Of a DNA stretch of 64,000 nucleotides, positions 35,408 to 45,040 are shown piece by piece. The notes beneath the pieces were generated by a model. It saw only the letters and a list, made by a program, of their open reading frames with translations. It had not been told where the DNA came from and ran no database searches. The stretch spans positions 744,001 to 808,000 of the forward strand of contig NZ_QEKM01000001.1 in assembly GCF_003096555.1 (NCBI RefSeq), written 5' to 3'. The first letter of the stretch is position 1, and each line of letters begins with the position of its first letter. This DNA comes from Simplicispira sp. 125 (GTDB lineage Bacteria; Pseudomonadota; Gammaproteobacteria; Burkholderiales; Burkholderiaceae_C). The position numbers and the translations under genes were made by a program.

Positions 35408-37855
35408 ATGCTGAACCTTGCCGAATACCGCCAGCGGCCCGCTCTGCTGGCCGACTGGCTGCCCTGGGCCGGCCTGGTGGCGCCGGGCGTCGTCTTGAAC
35501 AAGGACGGAGCGTTCCAGCGCTCCGCGCGGTTTCGGGGGCCGGACCTGGACAGCGCCACGCAGGGCGAGTTGATCGCCACGTCGGCGCGGCTGAACAACG
35601 CGCTGCGCCGGCTGGGTTCGGGCTGGGCCCTGTTCATCGAGGCCGAACGGCGGCCTGCCGCGCACTATCCGCATTCCGACTTTCCGGAGCCGCTGTCCTG
35701 GCTTGTGGATGAGGAGCGCCGGGCTGCCTTTGAGGGATCGGGCCAGCACTTCGAGAGCGGCTATCACCTGACCTTCGTCTACCTTCCGCCGGAAGAGTCC
35801 CGTGCGAGGGCGGCCAATATGCTCTACGAGAACACGCCGACACAGGGCGTGGACTGGCGCGAGCGCCTGGCCGCTTTCATTGCGGAGACCGACCGCATCT
35901 TTGACCTGCTCGACGGCGTGATGCCCGAGATGGCCTGGCTCGATGACAGCCGGACGCTGACCTATCTGCACGCAACCGTATCCACACGGCGCTACGCGCC
36001 GTCGGTGCCCGAGGTTCCATTCCACCTTGATGCGCTGTTGGCCGATTGCGCACTGGTGGGCGGCCTGGCACCCATGCTGGGCGACCAGCACATCCGCGTG
36101 GCGACGATTCGGGGTTTTCCCACCACGACCTGGCCGGGGATTCTGGACGACCTCAATCGCCTGGGCTTTGCCTACCGCTGGAGCACGCGCTTCCTGTGCA
36201 TGGACAAGGCGGAGGCCGAGAAGGAGCTGCGCCGCCTGCGCCGCCAGTGGTTCGCCAAGCGCAAGAACATCGTGGCGCTGCTGCGCGAGACCATCTTCCA
36301 GCAGGAGTCCCCACTGGTCGATACCGATGCCAGCAACAAGTCAGCGGACGCCGATGCGGCCCTGCAGGAGCTCGGCGGCGACCAGGTCGCTTTCGGCTAC
36401 GTCACCACGACGCTGACGGTGCTCGACGCCGACCCGGCCGTGGCCAACGAAAAGCTGCGCATGGTCGAGCGTGTGATCCAGGGACGGGGCTTCGTCACCA
36501 TTCCGGAAACCCTCAACTCGGTGGAAGCGTGGCTGTCGTCGGTGCCGGGCAATGCCTATGCCAATGTGCGCCAACCCATTGTCTCGACGCTGAACCTGGC
36601 GCACCTGATGCCGGTGTCTGCGGTGTGGGCCGGGCCGGAGAAGAACGTGCATCTCGGCGGGCCACCGCTGATCGTCACGCGGACCGAGGGCGCCACGCCG
36701 TTCCGGCTGGTGACACACATCGGGGACGTGGGTCACACGCTGGTGGCCGGCCCAACGGGCATGGGCAAATCAGTGCTGTTGGCCACGCTGGCCTTGCAGT
36801 TCCGGCGCTATCCCGGCTCGCGCGTCTTCGCCTTCGACATGGGGCGCTCGATGCGGGCTACGGTGCTGGGCCTCGGCGGGGAGTTCTACGACCTCGGCGC
36901 AGACGGAGAGATCGCCTTCCAGCCACTCGCGCGTATCGACCGCGAAGGCTACCGTACCTGGGCTGCCGAGTGGGTGGAAGGGAGGCTGCTTCAAGAAGGT
37001 GTGGCGGTCGGCCCCGAGGAGCGGGCCGCCATCTGGTCGGCCTTGCTCAGCCTCGCTGGCGCACCGTTGGAGCAGCGCACATTGACAGGTCTGTCGGTAC
37101 TGCTGCAGTCCAATGCGCTGCGCCAGGCCTTGGCGCCCTATGTGCTCGGGGGCGCGCACGGCAAGCTGCTTGATGCGGACCATGACCGGCTGGGCGACGC
37201 CGATATGCAGTGCTTCGAGATGGAAGAGCTGATGCACAGCAAGGCCGCGGTGCTGGCCGTACTGGGCTATCTGTTCGCACGCTTCGACGAGCGGTTCGAC
37301 GGAGCGCCCACGTTGCTGATCCTCGATGAAGCCTGGTTGTTCCTCGACGACCCGGTGTTCGCCGCACGCATCCGCCAGTGGCTCAAGACGCTGCGCAAGA
37401 AGAACGTCTCGGTGATTTTCGCCACGCAGAGCCTGGCGGACATCAAGGATTCGAGCATCGCGCCCGCCATCATCGAGAGCTGCCCCAGCCGCATCTTCCT
37501 GCCCAACCCGCAGGCCGCCGAGCCGCAGATCCGTACGATCTACGAGGGCTTCGGGCTGAACACCAGGCAGATCGAGATCGTCGCGACCGCTGAGCCCAAA
37601 CGGGACTACTACTACCAGTCGCGCCTGGGCAATCGCCTGTTCGACCTCGACCTGGGGCCCGCCACGCTGGCTTTCGTGGGGGCCTCCACGCCACAGGACC
37701 AGAACGCCATCGACACGGTGCTGGCGTCTGCGGCTTCCTCCGCTCAATCGTCTTCGCCCTTCGCGGACGCATGGCTGCGACATCGCGGCCTGCACTGGGC
37801 CGCTGAGCTGCTGCCGTCAGCGCCTGCAGTTGCTTCCCTTCCCGTCCACCCCTAG
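35408..37855 (+). CDS. trbE: TrbE (VirB4-like) conjugation ATPase
   Basis: The 815-aa ATPase is the largest mating-channel component. The N-terminal half (CagE/TrbE/VirB4 N-domain) is followed by Walker A in LVAGPTGMGKSVLLATLALQ (residue ~455), Walker B TLLILDEAWLFLDDP (~640) and the downstream VIFATQSLADI motif. It is required for pilus biogenesis. It lies 9 bp after trbD with GGGG upstream of the ATG. Confidence 0.95.
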   Translation: MLNLAEYRQRPALLADWLPWAGLVAPGVVLNKDGAFQRSARFRGPDLDSATQGELIATSARLNNALRRLGSGWALFIEAERRPAAHYPHSDFPEPLSWLVDEERRAAFEGSGQHFESGYHLTFVYLPPEESRARAANMLYENTPTQGVDWRERLAAFIAETDRIFDLLDGVMPEMAWLDDSRTLTYLHATVSTRRYAPSVPEVPFHLDALLADCALVGGLAPMLGDQHIRVATIRGFPTTTWPGILDDLNRLGFAYRWSTRFLCMDKAEAEKELRRLRRQWFAKRKNIVALLRETIFQQESPLVDTDASNKSADADAALQELGGDQVAFGYVTTTLTVLDADPAVANEKLRMVERVIQGRGFVTIPETLNSVEAWLSSVPGNAYANVRQPIVSTLNLAHLMPVSAVWAGPEKNVHLGGPPLIVTRTEGATPFRLVTHIGDVGHTLVAGPTGMGKSVLLATLALQFRRYPGSRVFAFDMGRSMRATVLGLGGEFYDLGADGEIAFQPLARIDREGYRTWAAEWVEGRLLQEGVAVGPEERAAIWSALLSLAGAPLEQRTLTGLSVLLQSNALRQALAPYVLGGAHGKLLDADHDRLGDADMQCFEMEELMHSKAAVLAVLGYLFARFDERFDGAPTLLILDEAWLFLDDPVFAARIRQWLKTLRKKNVSVIFATQSLADIKDSSIAPAIIESCPSRIFLPNPQAAEPQIRTIYEGFGLNTRQIEIVATAEPKRDYYYQSRLGNRLFDLDLGPATLAFVGASTPQDQNAIDTVLASAASSAQSSSPFADAWLRHRGLHWAAELLPSAPAVASLPVHP

Positions 37856-37865
37856 GAGAACTGCC

Positions 37866-38576
37866 ATGAACCTTCGTACCGCATTGGTCACCGCCGGCGT
37901 TTTGGCCTTCGCCGCCGCGCAGCCAGCCTTGGCCCAGCGCATCGTGTTTGATCCGTCTAACTATGTCCAGAACACGTTGACGGCCATCCGCACGCTGGAA
38001 CAGATCAACAACCAGATCAAACAGTTGCAGAACGACGCGCGCAACCTGGCCAGCATGCCATTCAATGCGGTGGGCCGGCTGCGCGCCAACCTGGCGACCA
38101 CCCAGCGCCTGATTGCGCAGGCCAAGGGGCTGGCCTTTGAGCTGGCGACCATGGACCGGGATTTCGCGCGCCTGTACCCCGAGCAGTACGCCGCAACGGT
38201 CAGTGGCGACCAGATGTACCGCGATGCGCAGGAGCGCTGGAAGAACACGCTGCAAGGCTTGCAGACCACCTTGCGCATGCAGGCACAGGCATCGCAGAAC
38301 CTGGGCGAGGACGAAGGCGTGCTGGCCGATCTGGTGAGCCAGAGCCAGTCGGCGGTGGGCGCCCTGCAGGCCATGCAGGCCACGAACCAGCTGCTGGCCC
38401 TGCAGGCCAAGCAGTCCATCCAGGTGCAGCGGCTGCAGATCACTCAAGACCGGGCGGCATCGCTGGAACTGGCCCGCCAGACGGCGGCGGCCGAGCGCGG
38501 GCGGGAGGTGACGCGCAGGTTCATGGGCACGGGCACCCCGTACTCGCCGCAGGCCACCAGCTTCTACGGCAACTGA
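37866..38576 (+). CDS. trbJ: TrbJ (VirB5-like) transfer protein
   Basis: The 236-aa periplasmic protein has a signal peptide (MNLRTALVTAGVLAFAAAQP, cleaved ALA-QRI). It has the typical VFDPSNYVQNTLTAIRTLEQ opening and long helical, Gln-rich coiled-coil segments. VirB5/TrbJ proteins sit at the pilus tip or base. The ATG at 37866 is preceded by AGGAGA. Confidence 0.92.
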   Translation: MNLRTALVTAGVLAFAAAQPALAQRIVFDPSNYVQNTLTAIRTLEQINNQIKQLQNDARNLASMPFNAVGRLRANLATTQRLIAQAKGLAFELATMDRDFARLYPEQYAATVSGDQMYRDAQERWKNTLQGLQTTLRMQAQASQNLGEDEGVLADLVSQSQSAVGALQAMQATNQLLALQAKQSIQVQRLQITQDRAASLELARQTAAAERGREVTRRFMGTGTPYSPQATSFYGN

Positions 38577-38588
38577 GCGGGTCAGGCC

Positions 38589-39914
38589 ATGAACGACGTG
38601 ACGGTCATCGATCGTTTTCTCAATACCTTCTCGCGCTACATCGACTCGGGGTTCGGGCTGCTGCAGGGGGAAGTGGCGTTCTTGACGGCTACGCTGATCG
38701 TCATTGATATGACGCTGGCGGGGCTGTTCTGGGCGATGGGCCATGCCAGCGGCCAGGGTGAGGACGTTCTCACCAAACTGCTGCGCAAGGTGCTGTATGT
38801 GGGGGCCTTCGCCTACATCATCGGCAACTTCAACATGCTCGCGGGGATCGTCTTCCGGTCTTTCGCGGGACTGGGGCTTACGGCCAGCGGCTCGTCCCTG
38901 AGCATGGGTAATTTTCTGCAGCCAGGGCGGCTCGCGAAAGCGGGCATCGACGCGGGAACGCCCATCCTCAAGCAGATCAACGACCTGGCCGGCTTCCCCG
39001 AAGTGTTCGTCAATCTCGCGCCCATCGTGGTGCTTTTCATTGCGTGGTTCATCGTCGTCTTGAGCTTCTTCGTGCTGGCGGTGCAGCTTTTCGTGACGCT
39101 AATCGAGTTCAAGCTGACGACACTTGCGGGCTTCGTGCTGGTGCCGTTCGCGCTCTGGAACAAGACGGCGTTCCTCGCGGAGAAGGTGCTGGGCAATGTG
39201 GTGTCCTCGGGCATCAAGGTGCTGGTTTTGGCGGTGATCGTGGGCATCGGCTCGGGGCTATTCGCCGAGTTCCGGGTGCATCCCAGTGAGCCGTCCCTCG
39301 ACCATGCGTTGGTCATCATGCTGGCGTCACTTAGCTTGCTGGCACTCGGGATCTTTGGGCCTGGGATAGCGACGGGGCTGGTCTCTGGAGGCCCGCAGCT
39401 TGGCGCGGGAGCCATGGCCGGCGCGGCGGTGGGAGCTGCAGGCGCTGCCGTTGCCCTAGGGGCTGCCGCAGCCGGTGTTGGCGGTGCGGTGGCTGCTGGG
39501 GCTCGCATGGCACCCGGAGCAGCCCGGCTTGCGGGCAACGGTGCGCGCGGCGCCAAGGCGGCCTTCGACGAAGGCTCCGCGGCTGCGGGCGGTGGCGTCC
39601 GGGGTGCTGCGGCCGGCGTGGGCAACGTCGCCAAGGCCGGCGCGCAAGCCGCCGGGCAGAAGGTAGCGGATGGAGCGCGTTCGCTGAAGGAGCGCGCGGC
39701 TGCCGCGTTCCGGCCTGAGGACGCTGCCTCGACATCCAGCAGCGCTGCCGCCGAAAGCAATGCCCCGGCCGCAGCCACCGAGCAGCCGGCATGGGCCAAG
39801 CGCCTGCATCGCCGGCAGCAGCTTACCCATGCCGCCACGGCCGCCGCTCACTCGCTGCGCGGTGGGGACGGCGGCGGCTCCAGCCAGGGGCCCAGCTTGC
39901 GTCCTGATGAATGA
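38589..39914 (+). CDS. trbL: TrbL (VirB6-like) polytopic membrane protein
   Basis: The 441-aa protein has an N-terminal FLNTFSRYIDSGFGLLQGEV block and five to six membrane segments up to residue ~255. An Ala/Gly-rich low-complexity tail of about 150 residues is probably disordered. VirB6/TrbL forms the inner-membrane pore of the transfer channel. Confidence 0.93.
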   Translation: MNDVTVIDRFLNTFSRYIDSGFGLLQGEVAFLTATLIVIDMTLAGLFWAMGHASGQGEDVLTKLLRKVLYVGAFAYIIGNFNMLAGIVFRSFAGLGLTASGSSLSMGNFLQPGRLAKAGIDAGTPILKQINDLAGFPEVFVNLAPIVVLFIAWFIVVLSFFVLAVQLFVTLIEFKLTTLAGFVLVPFALWNKTAFLAEKVLGNVVSSGIKVLVLAVIVGIGSGLFAEFRVHPSEPSLDHALVIMLASLSLLALGIFGPGIATGLVSGGPQLGAGAMAGAAVGAAGAAVALGAAAAGVGGAVAAGARMAPGAARLAGNGARGAKAAFDEGSAAAGGGVRGAAAGVGNVAKAGAQAAGQKVADGARSLKERAAAAFRPEDAASTSSSAAAESNAPAAATEQPAWAKRLHRRQQLTHAATAAAHSLRGGDGGGSSQGPSLRPDE

Positions 39915-39944
39915 AGCGATTCCTGATCCTCAAGGAGAACCCCC

Positions 39945-40646
39945 ATGCGATTCAAACGACCGCAGGTGCGCTATGGCGATACGCCGCAGCCTGCTACCCC
40001 TTACCAATCGGCCGCCCAGGTCTGGGACGAGCGCATTGGCTCGGCCCGCGTGCAGGCAAAGAACTGGCGGCTGATGGCCTTTGGCTGCCTGTCGCTGGCG
40101 CTGCTGATGGCCGGTGGCCTGGTCTGGCGCTCGGCGCAGTCCATCGTCACCCCCTATGTGATCGAGGTGGACGAGGCCGGGCAGGTGCGCGCGGTGGGCG
40201 AGGCTGCCACGCCCTACCGACCGAGCGATGCCCAGGTGGCCTACCACCTGGGGCGCTTCATCGGCCTCGTGCGTTCGCTGTCCATCGATCCCATCGTGGT
40301 GCGGCAGAACTGGCTCGACGCTTATGACTACACCACTGACAAGGGCGCGGTTGTGCTCAACGACTACGCACGGGTGAATGACCCGTTCACCCGCATCGGC
40401 AAGGAGTCGGTGTCGGTGCAGATCACCAGCGTGGTCCGGGCGAGCGATGCCTCGTTCAACGTGCGCTGGACGGAGCAGCGCTTTGTCAACGGTGCGCCCG
40501 CCGGCACGGAGCGCTGGAACGCCGTGGTTTCCACGGTGCTGCAAGCCCCACGTACCGAGCAGCGGCTGCGCAAGAACCCATTGGGCATCTATGTCAACGG
40601 CCTGTCGTGGAGCCGGGAGCTGGATGCCAACGAAGGAGCCAAATGA
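39945..40646 (+). CDS. trbF: TrbF (VirB8-like) transfer protein
   Basis: The 233-aa bitopic protein has one membrane anchor (LMAFGCLSLALLMAGGLVW). A periplasmic VirB8-type domain follows (ITPYVIEVDEAGQ-like segment, IGKESVSVQITSVVRASDAS, RLRKNPLGIYVNGLSWSREL). It nucleates channel assembly. It overlaps trbG by 4 bases. Confidence 0.94.
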   Translation: MRFKRPQVRYGDTPQPATPYQSAAQVWDERIGSARVQAKNWRLMAFGCLSLALLMAGGLVWRSAQSIVTPYVIEVDEAGQVRAVGEAATPYRPSDAQVAYHLGRFIGLVRSLSIDPIVVRQNWLDAYDYTTDKGAVVLNDYARVNDPFTRIGKESVSVQITSVVRASDASFNVRWTEQRFVNGAPAGTERWNAVVSTVLQAPRTEQRLRKNPLGIYVNGLSWSRELDANEGAK

Positions 40647-41638
40647 TGAATCCCTTGAAACTGCTTTCTCGCATCTGTGCATTCGTGGTCGTCGCAATCC
40701 TGTCGGCTTGCGCCACGCCAGGTAAGCCCCCGCCGACCATCGCGCTCGACGAGCCAGTTCAGGCCAGTCCACTGCCCGAGCTGCCCAAGCCGGTCGAAGT
40801 GGTGGAGGTGCCGAAGGTGCTGCCGATGCCCGCGCAGATGAAGCCACTGGGGGATGGCGAGGTCAAGGCGCCGCCCGAGTCCCCCGATGAAAGGCAACGG
40901 GTCTCACGCGCCAACGCCGAGGCGCGTGTCGCGCCCACGCGCGAGGGCTTTGTCAACGCGATCCAGGTCTGGCCCTTCACCGATGGTGCGCTGTACCAGG
41001 TCTATGCGGCCGTGGGGCGCGTGACGGTGATCTCGCTGCAGATGGGCGAGGAATTGGTAACGGTGGCCGCTGGCGACACGGTGCGCTGGATCGTGGGTGA
41101 CACCTCCAGCGGCGCGGGCGATGCGCTGCGCGTCAACGTGATGGTCAAGCCGATCCGCTCGGGGCTCAAGACCAACCTGGTCATCACGACCAACCGCAGG
41201 ACCTACCTGGTCGAGCTGACTTCGACCGAGAAGGCCTGGATGGCCTCGGTGTCCTGGGAGTACCCGAAGGACAAGATGCTGGCCCTGCAGCGCCAGGCGC
41301 AGGCGGCCAGCGCTGCGGCGCCGGTGGAGTCTGGCTTGACACTGGAGAAGATCCGTTTTCGCTATGCGGTGAGCGGCAGCAACCCGCCGTGGAAGCCGCT
41401 GCGAGCCTTCGATGATGGCGAGAAGGTCTATATCCAGTTCCCGCAGGGCATCGCACAAGGCGAGCTGCCCCCGCTGTTTGTGATCGGAGCGCAGGGGGAT
41501 GGGCAACTGGTGAACTACCGGTTTCGCGCACCGTACTACATCGTGGATCGGCTGTTCGGCGCAGCGGAGTTGCGCCTGGGTGGCGACAAGGGCGAGGTGG
41601 TGCGGATCGAGCGCACGGATGGCAAGCGGGGAGGCTGA
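40643..41638 (+). CDS. trbG: TrbG (VirB9-like) outer-membrane-complex protein
   Basis: The protein is about 331 aa, with a lipoprotein-like signal (VVVAILSACATP) and a Pro-rich linker. Two VirB9 domains follow (VWPFTDGALYQVYAAVGRVT, and RFRAPYYIVDRLFGAAELRL near the C-terminus). It forms the outer-membrane core with TrbI. Two adjacent in-frame ATGs (40643, 40646) can serve as start. Confidence 0.94.
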   Translation: MMNPLKLLSRICAFVVVAILSACATPGKPPPTIALDEPVQASPLPELPKPVEVVEVPKVLPMPAQMKPLGDGEVKAPPESPDERQRVSRANAEARVAPTREGFVNAIQVWPFTDGALYQVYAAVGRVTVISLQMGEELVTVAAGDTVRWIVGDTSSGAGDALRVNVMVKPIRSGLKTNLVITTNRRTYLVELTSTEKAWMASVSWEYPKDKMLALQRQAQAASAAAPVESGLTLEKIRFRYAVSGSNPPWKPLRAFDDGEKVYIQFPQGIAQGELPPLFVIGAQGDGQLVNYRFRAPYYIVDRLFGAAELRLGGDKGEVVRIERTDGKRGG

Positions 41639-41640
41639 GT

Positions 41641-42903
41641 ATGAGCCAGGACGACGCACCCGTTCTCGCCACGCCGCAAGCAGGCAAGGTGGCACCTGAA
41701 GCCGTAGCGCTGCGCGCCCAGCCCCGCCCGGTGACACGCTTGAACCGGCGCACGCTGGCCATGTTGACCGGTGGCCTGTCGGTCGCCGTGCTCGGCGCCA
41801 TGATCTGGTCGCTGCAGCCGCATCGGCGCGGCGCTGGCGAGCAGACCGAGTTGTTCAACGTGGACCGCGTCTCGAAGTCGGAAGGACTGGACCAGCTTCC
41901 ATCTGACTACTCGAAACTGCGGAAGGTGCCTGAACTGGGGCCACCGCTGCCGGGCGATCTGGGACCGGCCATCGTGAAGTCCCAACAGCCTGTGTACGGG
42001 CCACCCGGACACGACCCCGAGGACGCGCTGCGCAAGGAAGCGGAGGCGGCAGCGGCTTCATCGGTGTTCTTCCGCTCGGCCAGCCAGCGTACTGCTGCTG
42101 CACCTGCAGGGCAGGCTGCCGCCGCACCGAACACCCTGGCAGCCGGCTTGGCAGGCTTCGACCCGCTCGCGGCGGGGCTTGCCTCGACGGCGGCCCAGCC
42201 TTCCGATCCAACGGCTGTGCAGAACCGGCAGGACCAGAAAGAGGGATTCCAGAAAGCCGGAACTACGGAAACCCGCAATTCCGGCAATCTGCAGATGCCG
42301 GCGTCCCCCTACCAGGTCATGGCAGGGACGGTGATCTCTGCAGCGCTGGTGACGGGCATCAAGTCCGACCTGCCGGGCGATGTGATTGCCACGGTGACGG
42401 AGCCGGTCTACGACACGGCCACGGGAAAATTCCTGCTGATCCCACAGGGCTCACGCATCCTTGGCAAGTACAACAGTCAGGTGAGCTATGGGCAGAGCAG
42501 GGTGCAGATGGTGTGGAACCGCGTCATCCTGCCCGATACCTCGTCGCTGACGTTGGACAACCTCGTGGGCACTGATCCGGCGGGCTATGCCGGGCTGGAG
42601 GAAGGCGTGGACCGGCACTGGGGGCGCATCCTGGCGGGTGCGGCGCTGACCACGCTGCTGGGCATGGGGGCCGAGCTGGCCGCGCCCGAGAACCGGCAGG
42701 ATGGAAACCGCATCGTCATTGCCGGGCGCGATAGTGTGCAGGACAGCGTGAACCAGATTGGGCAGGAGATCACCCGGCGCAACATGAACATCCAGCCGAC
42801 GCTCACGGCGCGGCCTGGGCTGCGGGTTCGGATCATCGTGAACCGGGACCTTGTGCTGCGGGAGTACCAGCCGATGTTCTTCAACCGTGGAACTGCGAAA
42901 TGA
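41641..42903 (+). CDS. trbI: TrbI (VirB10-like) channel protein
   Basis: The 420-aa protein has an N-terminal cytoplasmic region, one membrane anchor (LAMLTGGLSVAVLGAMIWSL) and a Pro/Ala-rich periplasmic linker. The VirB10 beta-barrel domain shows VMAGTVISAALVTGIKSDLP and LLIPQGSRILGKYNSQVSYG. It spans both membranes and gates the channel. Confidence 0.95.
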   Translation: MSQDDAPVLATPQAGKVAPEAVALRAQPRPVTRLNRRTLAMLTGGLSVAVLGAMIWSLQPHRRGAGEQTELFNVDRVSKSEGLDQLPSDYSKLRKVPELGPPLPGDLGPAIVKSQQPVYGPPGHDPEDALRKEAEAAAASSVFFRSASQRTAAAPAGQAAAAPNTLAAGLAGFDPLAAGLASTAAQPSDPTAVQNRQDQKEGFQKAGTTETRNSGNLQMPASPYQVMAGTVISAALVTGIKSDLPGDVIATVTEPVYDTATGKFLLIPQGSRILGKYNSQVSYGQSRVQMVWNRVILPDTSSLTLDNLVGTDPAGYAGLEEGVDRHWGRILAGAALTTLLGMGAELAAPENRQDGNRIVIAGRDSVQDSVNQIGQEITRRNMNIQPTLTARPGLRVRIIVNRDLVLREYQPMFFNRGTAK

Positions 42904-43154
42904 ACGGGGCCAGGAAGCTGCGGATAGGGCCGCTGCCCAAGGCCGAGAGCACGAAGATCACGTTCTCTTGTCAGACAAGTCTGAAGGCTGAACTTGACCG
43001 CTACGCCGCGCTGCACGCGCAGACCTATGGCGGGGCGATCGATGCAGTGACGCTGATCCCGCACATGCTGGAAGCGTTCATGGCAGGGGATCGAGCATTT
43101 GGAAGAAGACGAACGCCCCAAAGCACTTCATTGACTAAATCGCCAGACGCCTGA
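42900..43154 (+). CDS. DUF2274 small protein
   Basis: The 84-aa protein (KLRIGPLPKAESTKITFSC, then LKAELDRYAALHAQTYGG) matches DUF2274. This small protein of unknown function is regularly encoded after trbI in Tn4371-like ICEs. The predicted ribbon-helix-helix-like N-terminus suggests DNA binding. It overlaps trbI by 4 bases and is the last recognisable ICE backbone gene. Confidence 0.85.
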   Translation: MNGARKLRIGPLPKAESTKITFSCQTSLKAELDRYAALHAQTYGGAIDAVTLIPHMLEAFMAGDRAFGRRRTPQSTSLTKSPDA

Positions 43155-43457
43155 CGACGAGATTGGCTGCGTCAGGATGCGTAGAAGAGGCGGCGATATG
43201 TTCGAGAGCTTTGGGGGGCAAAGGGTAGTTACGAACTTTTCGAAGAATAAGCCGGGAGAATAAAACCCCTCTGAATGTGCCGTCCTGAGGTGACGCGAAT
43301 GCGCAGCGCATGTGAGGGGCACCGGGTGAAGTGCTCCATGAAAACCGCTAAGATAGAAAGTTGCCTGGACTTTGTCCAAGTTTTTCGCTGTCGGCCCTGT
43401 TATGCGCTCCATTGGGCGGGGCTGGTGGCTCCATGACCTGAATGAGAAAAAGAACTG
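43155..43457. other. Non-coding stretch after trb operon; possible ICE right-end region
   Basis: No gene is seen in this 303-bp region between the last backbone gene and the methyltransferase. It contains ATGAAAAC at 43338-43345. The reverse complement, GTTTTCAT, matches 7 of 8 bases of the TTTTTCAT core I remember for Tn4371 att sites. Distant CCCCTC/GAGGGG arms near 43268 and 43313 could form a long-range hairpin. Without the left end the boundary cannot be confirmed. The promoter for the methyltransferase gene should also lie here. Confidence 0.35.
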
Positions 43458-45017
43458 ATGTCGCGGCGCAGTGAGATTCCGGTGATCGACCTGTTCGCTG
43501 GGCCTGGAGGGCTATGCGAAGGCTTTTCGTCCATCTTTGACGAGACCGGGGCGCGGCGCTTCGCCGTCAAGGTCTCGGTCGAGATGGACCCCATCGCCCA
43601 CCGGACGCTGCTGCTGCGGTCGATCTTTCGCAAGTTTCCCAAAGGCAAGGTCCCGAGCTGCTATTACGATTACATCAGCGGGAAGATCACCCGCGATGCG
43701 TTCCTGGCCCATCCCGACATCAAGGACGCGGCCGAGCAGGCAGCCACGGAGGCGCGCTGTGCGGAGCTTGGCGCCACTCCATCCGAGGAGGTAGATGGCT
43801 GGATTCGGGCAGCCCTGGGCAACCAAACCGACTGGGTACTCATCGGTGGTCCGCCGTGCCAAGCCTATTCACTGGCAGGACGCTCGCGCCTGCGCAGCAA
43901 GGATCCGAAAAAGTTCGAGGCCGACGCCAAGCACTTCCTCTACACTGAATATCTGCGGATCATCCAGAAATTTGCCCCGGCTGTCTTCGTGATGGAGAAC
44001 GTCAAAGGGATGCTCAACTCCACCAACTCTGGCAAGCGCATCTTTGAGCGAATTCTTGCTGACCTTAAATCTCCGCGAGAGGATCTGAGTTACGAGGTCA
44101 GGTCGCTTGTGGTCCACAAAGAGGAGGGCGAGCTCGACCCCACCGACTATGTGATCGAGGCCGACGACCACGGCATTCCGCAGAGCCGCCACCGAGTGAT
44201 CCTGTTCGGTGTTCGCTCGGATGTCGCTGCGGCGACCACTGCGCTCGCCAAGAACCCGGAGAGCTTCCTGCTCACGAAGTTGAAGAAGAAGGTGGGCGTG
44301 AGCGCCGCGCTGGCTGGCTTGCCGGCGCTGCGCAGCCGCTTGTCCAAAGAGCCTGACTCGCAGAAGGCTTGGATCAAGGCGGTGCGCGAGTCGCCGGCTT
44401 CACTCGTGGGTTGGCGCCTTCCAGTGCGCAGTGAGATCGAGGCCGCGATGGAGAAATTCATCAAGCGCGCTGAGAAGCAAACGACCTTTGGCTCGACCTT
44501 CATCCCCATGGACGTCGCCCCAGGGGAAGCCATGCCGAAAGACCTTCGCGAGTGGTATTTGGACCCGAAGGTGGGAGGCGTGCTGCAACATGAGACGCGC
44601 AGTCACATGCGGACGGACCTGCACCGCTACATGTTCGCGGCCTGCTTCGCGGCCACGCAGAAATACGCGCCTAACCTCCACAACTTCCCGCCCAAGCTGT
44701 TGCCGGACCATGGGAACGTGGACGATGAGACGATCCCATTCAAGGATCGGTTCCGCGTGCAGATGGGCAAGCACCCATCGTCCACGGTTGTGGCCCACAT
44801 CAAGAAGGACGGGCACTACTACATCCACCCGGACCCCGCGCAGTGCCGCAGCCTGACGGTGCGCGAGGCCGCCCGCTTGCAGACCTTCCCCGACAACTAC
44901 TTCTTCGAGGGGAACCGCACCGAGCAATACGGGCAGATCGGCAACGCGGTCCCGCCACTGCTGGCCAAGCAGATCGCCGAAATTATCTACAAGTTCATGA
45001 CGTCGCCTCGCAAGTGA
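43458..45017 (+). CDS. DNA (cytosine-5-)-methyltransferase
   Basis: The 519-aa C5 methyltransferase has motif I VIDLFAGPGGLCEGF, catalytic motif IV LIGGPPCQAYSLAGRSRLRS (Cys nucleophile), motif VI VFVMENVKGML, motif VIII QSRHRVILFGVR and motif X GQIGNAVPPLLAKQIAEI. It is longer than Dcm/HhaI, with extra segments between motifs II-IV (residues ~60-120) and a large target-recognition region. It stands alone on the + strand, convergent with the - strand defence series that includes vsr. It probably protects host DNA from a cognate nuclease here. Confidence 0.93.
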   Translation: MSRRSEIPVIDLFAGPGGLCEGFSSIFDETGARRFAVKVSVEMDPIAHRTLLLRSIFRKFPKGKVPSCYYDYISGKITRDAFLAHPDIKDAAEQAATEARCAELGATPSEEVDGWIRAALGNQTDWVLIGGPPCQAYSLAGRSRLRSKDPKKFEADAKHFLYTEYLRIIQKFAPAVFVMENVKGMLNSTNSGKRIFERILADLKSPREDLSYEVRSLVVHKEEGELDPTDYVIEADDHGIPQSRHRVILFGVRSDVAAATTALAKNPESFLLTKLKKKVGVSAALAGLPALRSRLSKEPDSQKAWIKAVRESPASLVGWRLPVRSEIEAAMEKFIKRAEKQTTFGSTFIPMDVAPGEAMPKDLREWYLDPKVGGVLQHETRSHMRTDLHRYMFAACFAATQKYAPNLHNFPPKLLPDHGNVDDETIPFKDRFRVQMGKHPSSTVVAHIKKDGHYYIHPDPAQCRSLTVREAARLQTFPDNYFFEGNRTEQYGQIGNAVPPLLAKQIAEIIYKFMTSPRK

Positions 45018-45040
45018 GCTGCGGCGCCGAGCGCGCCGGT

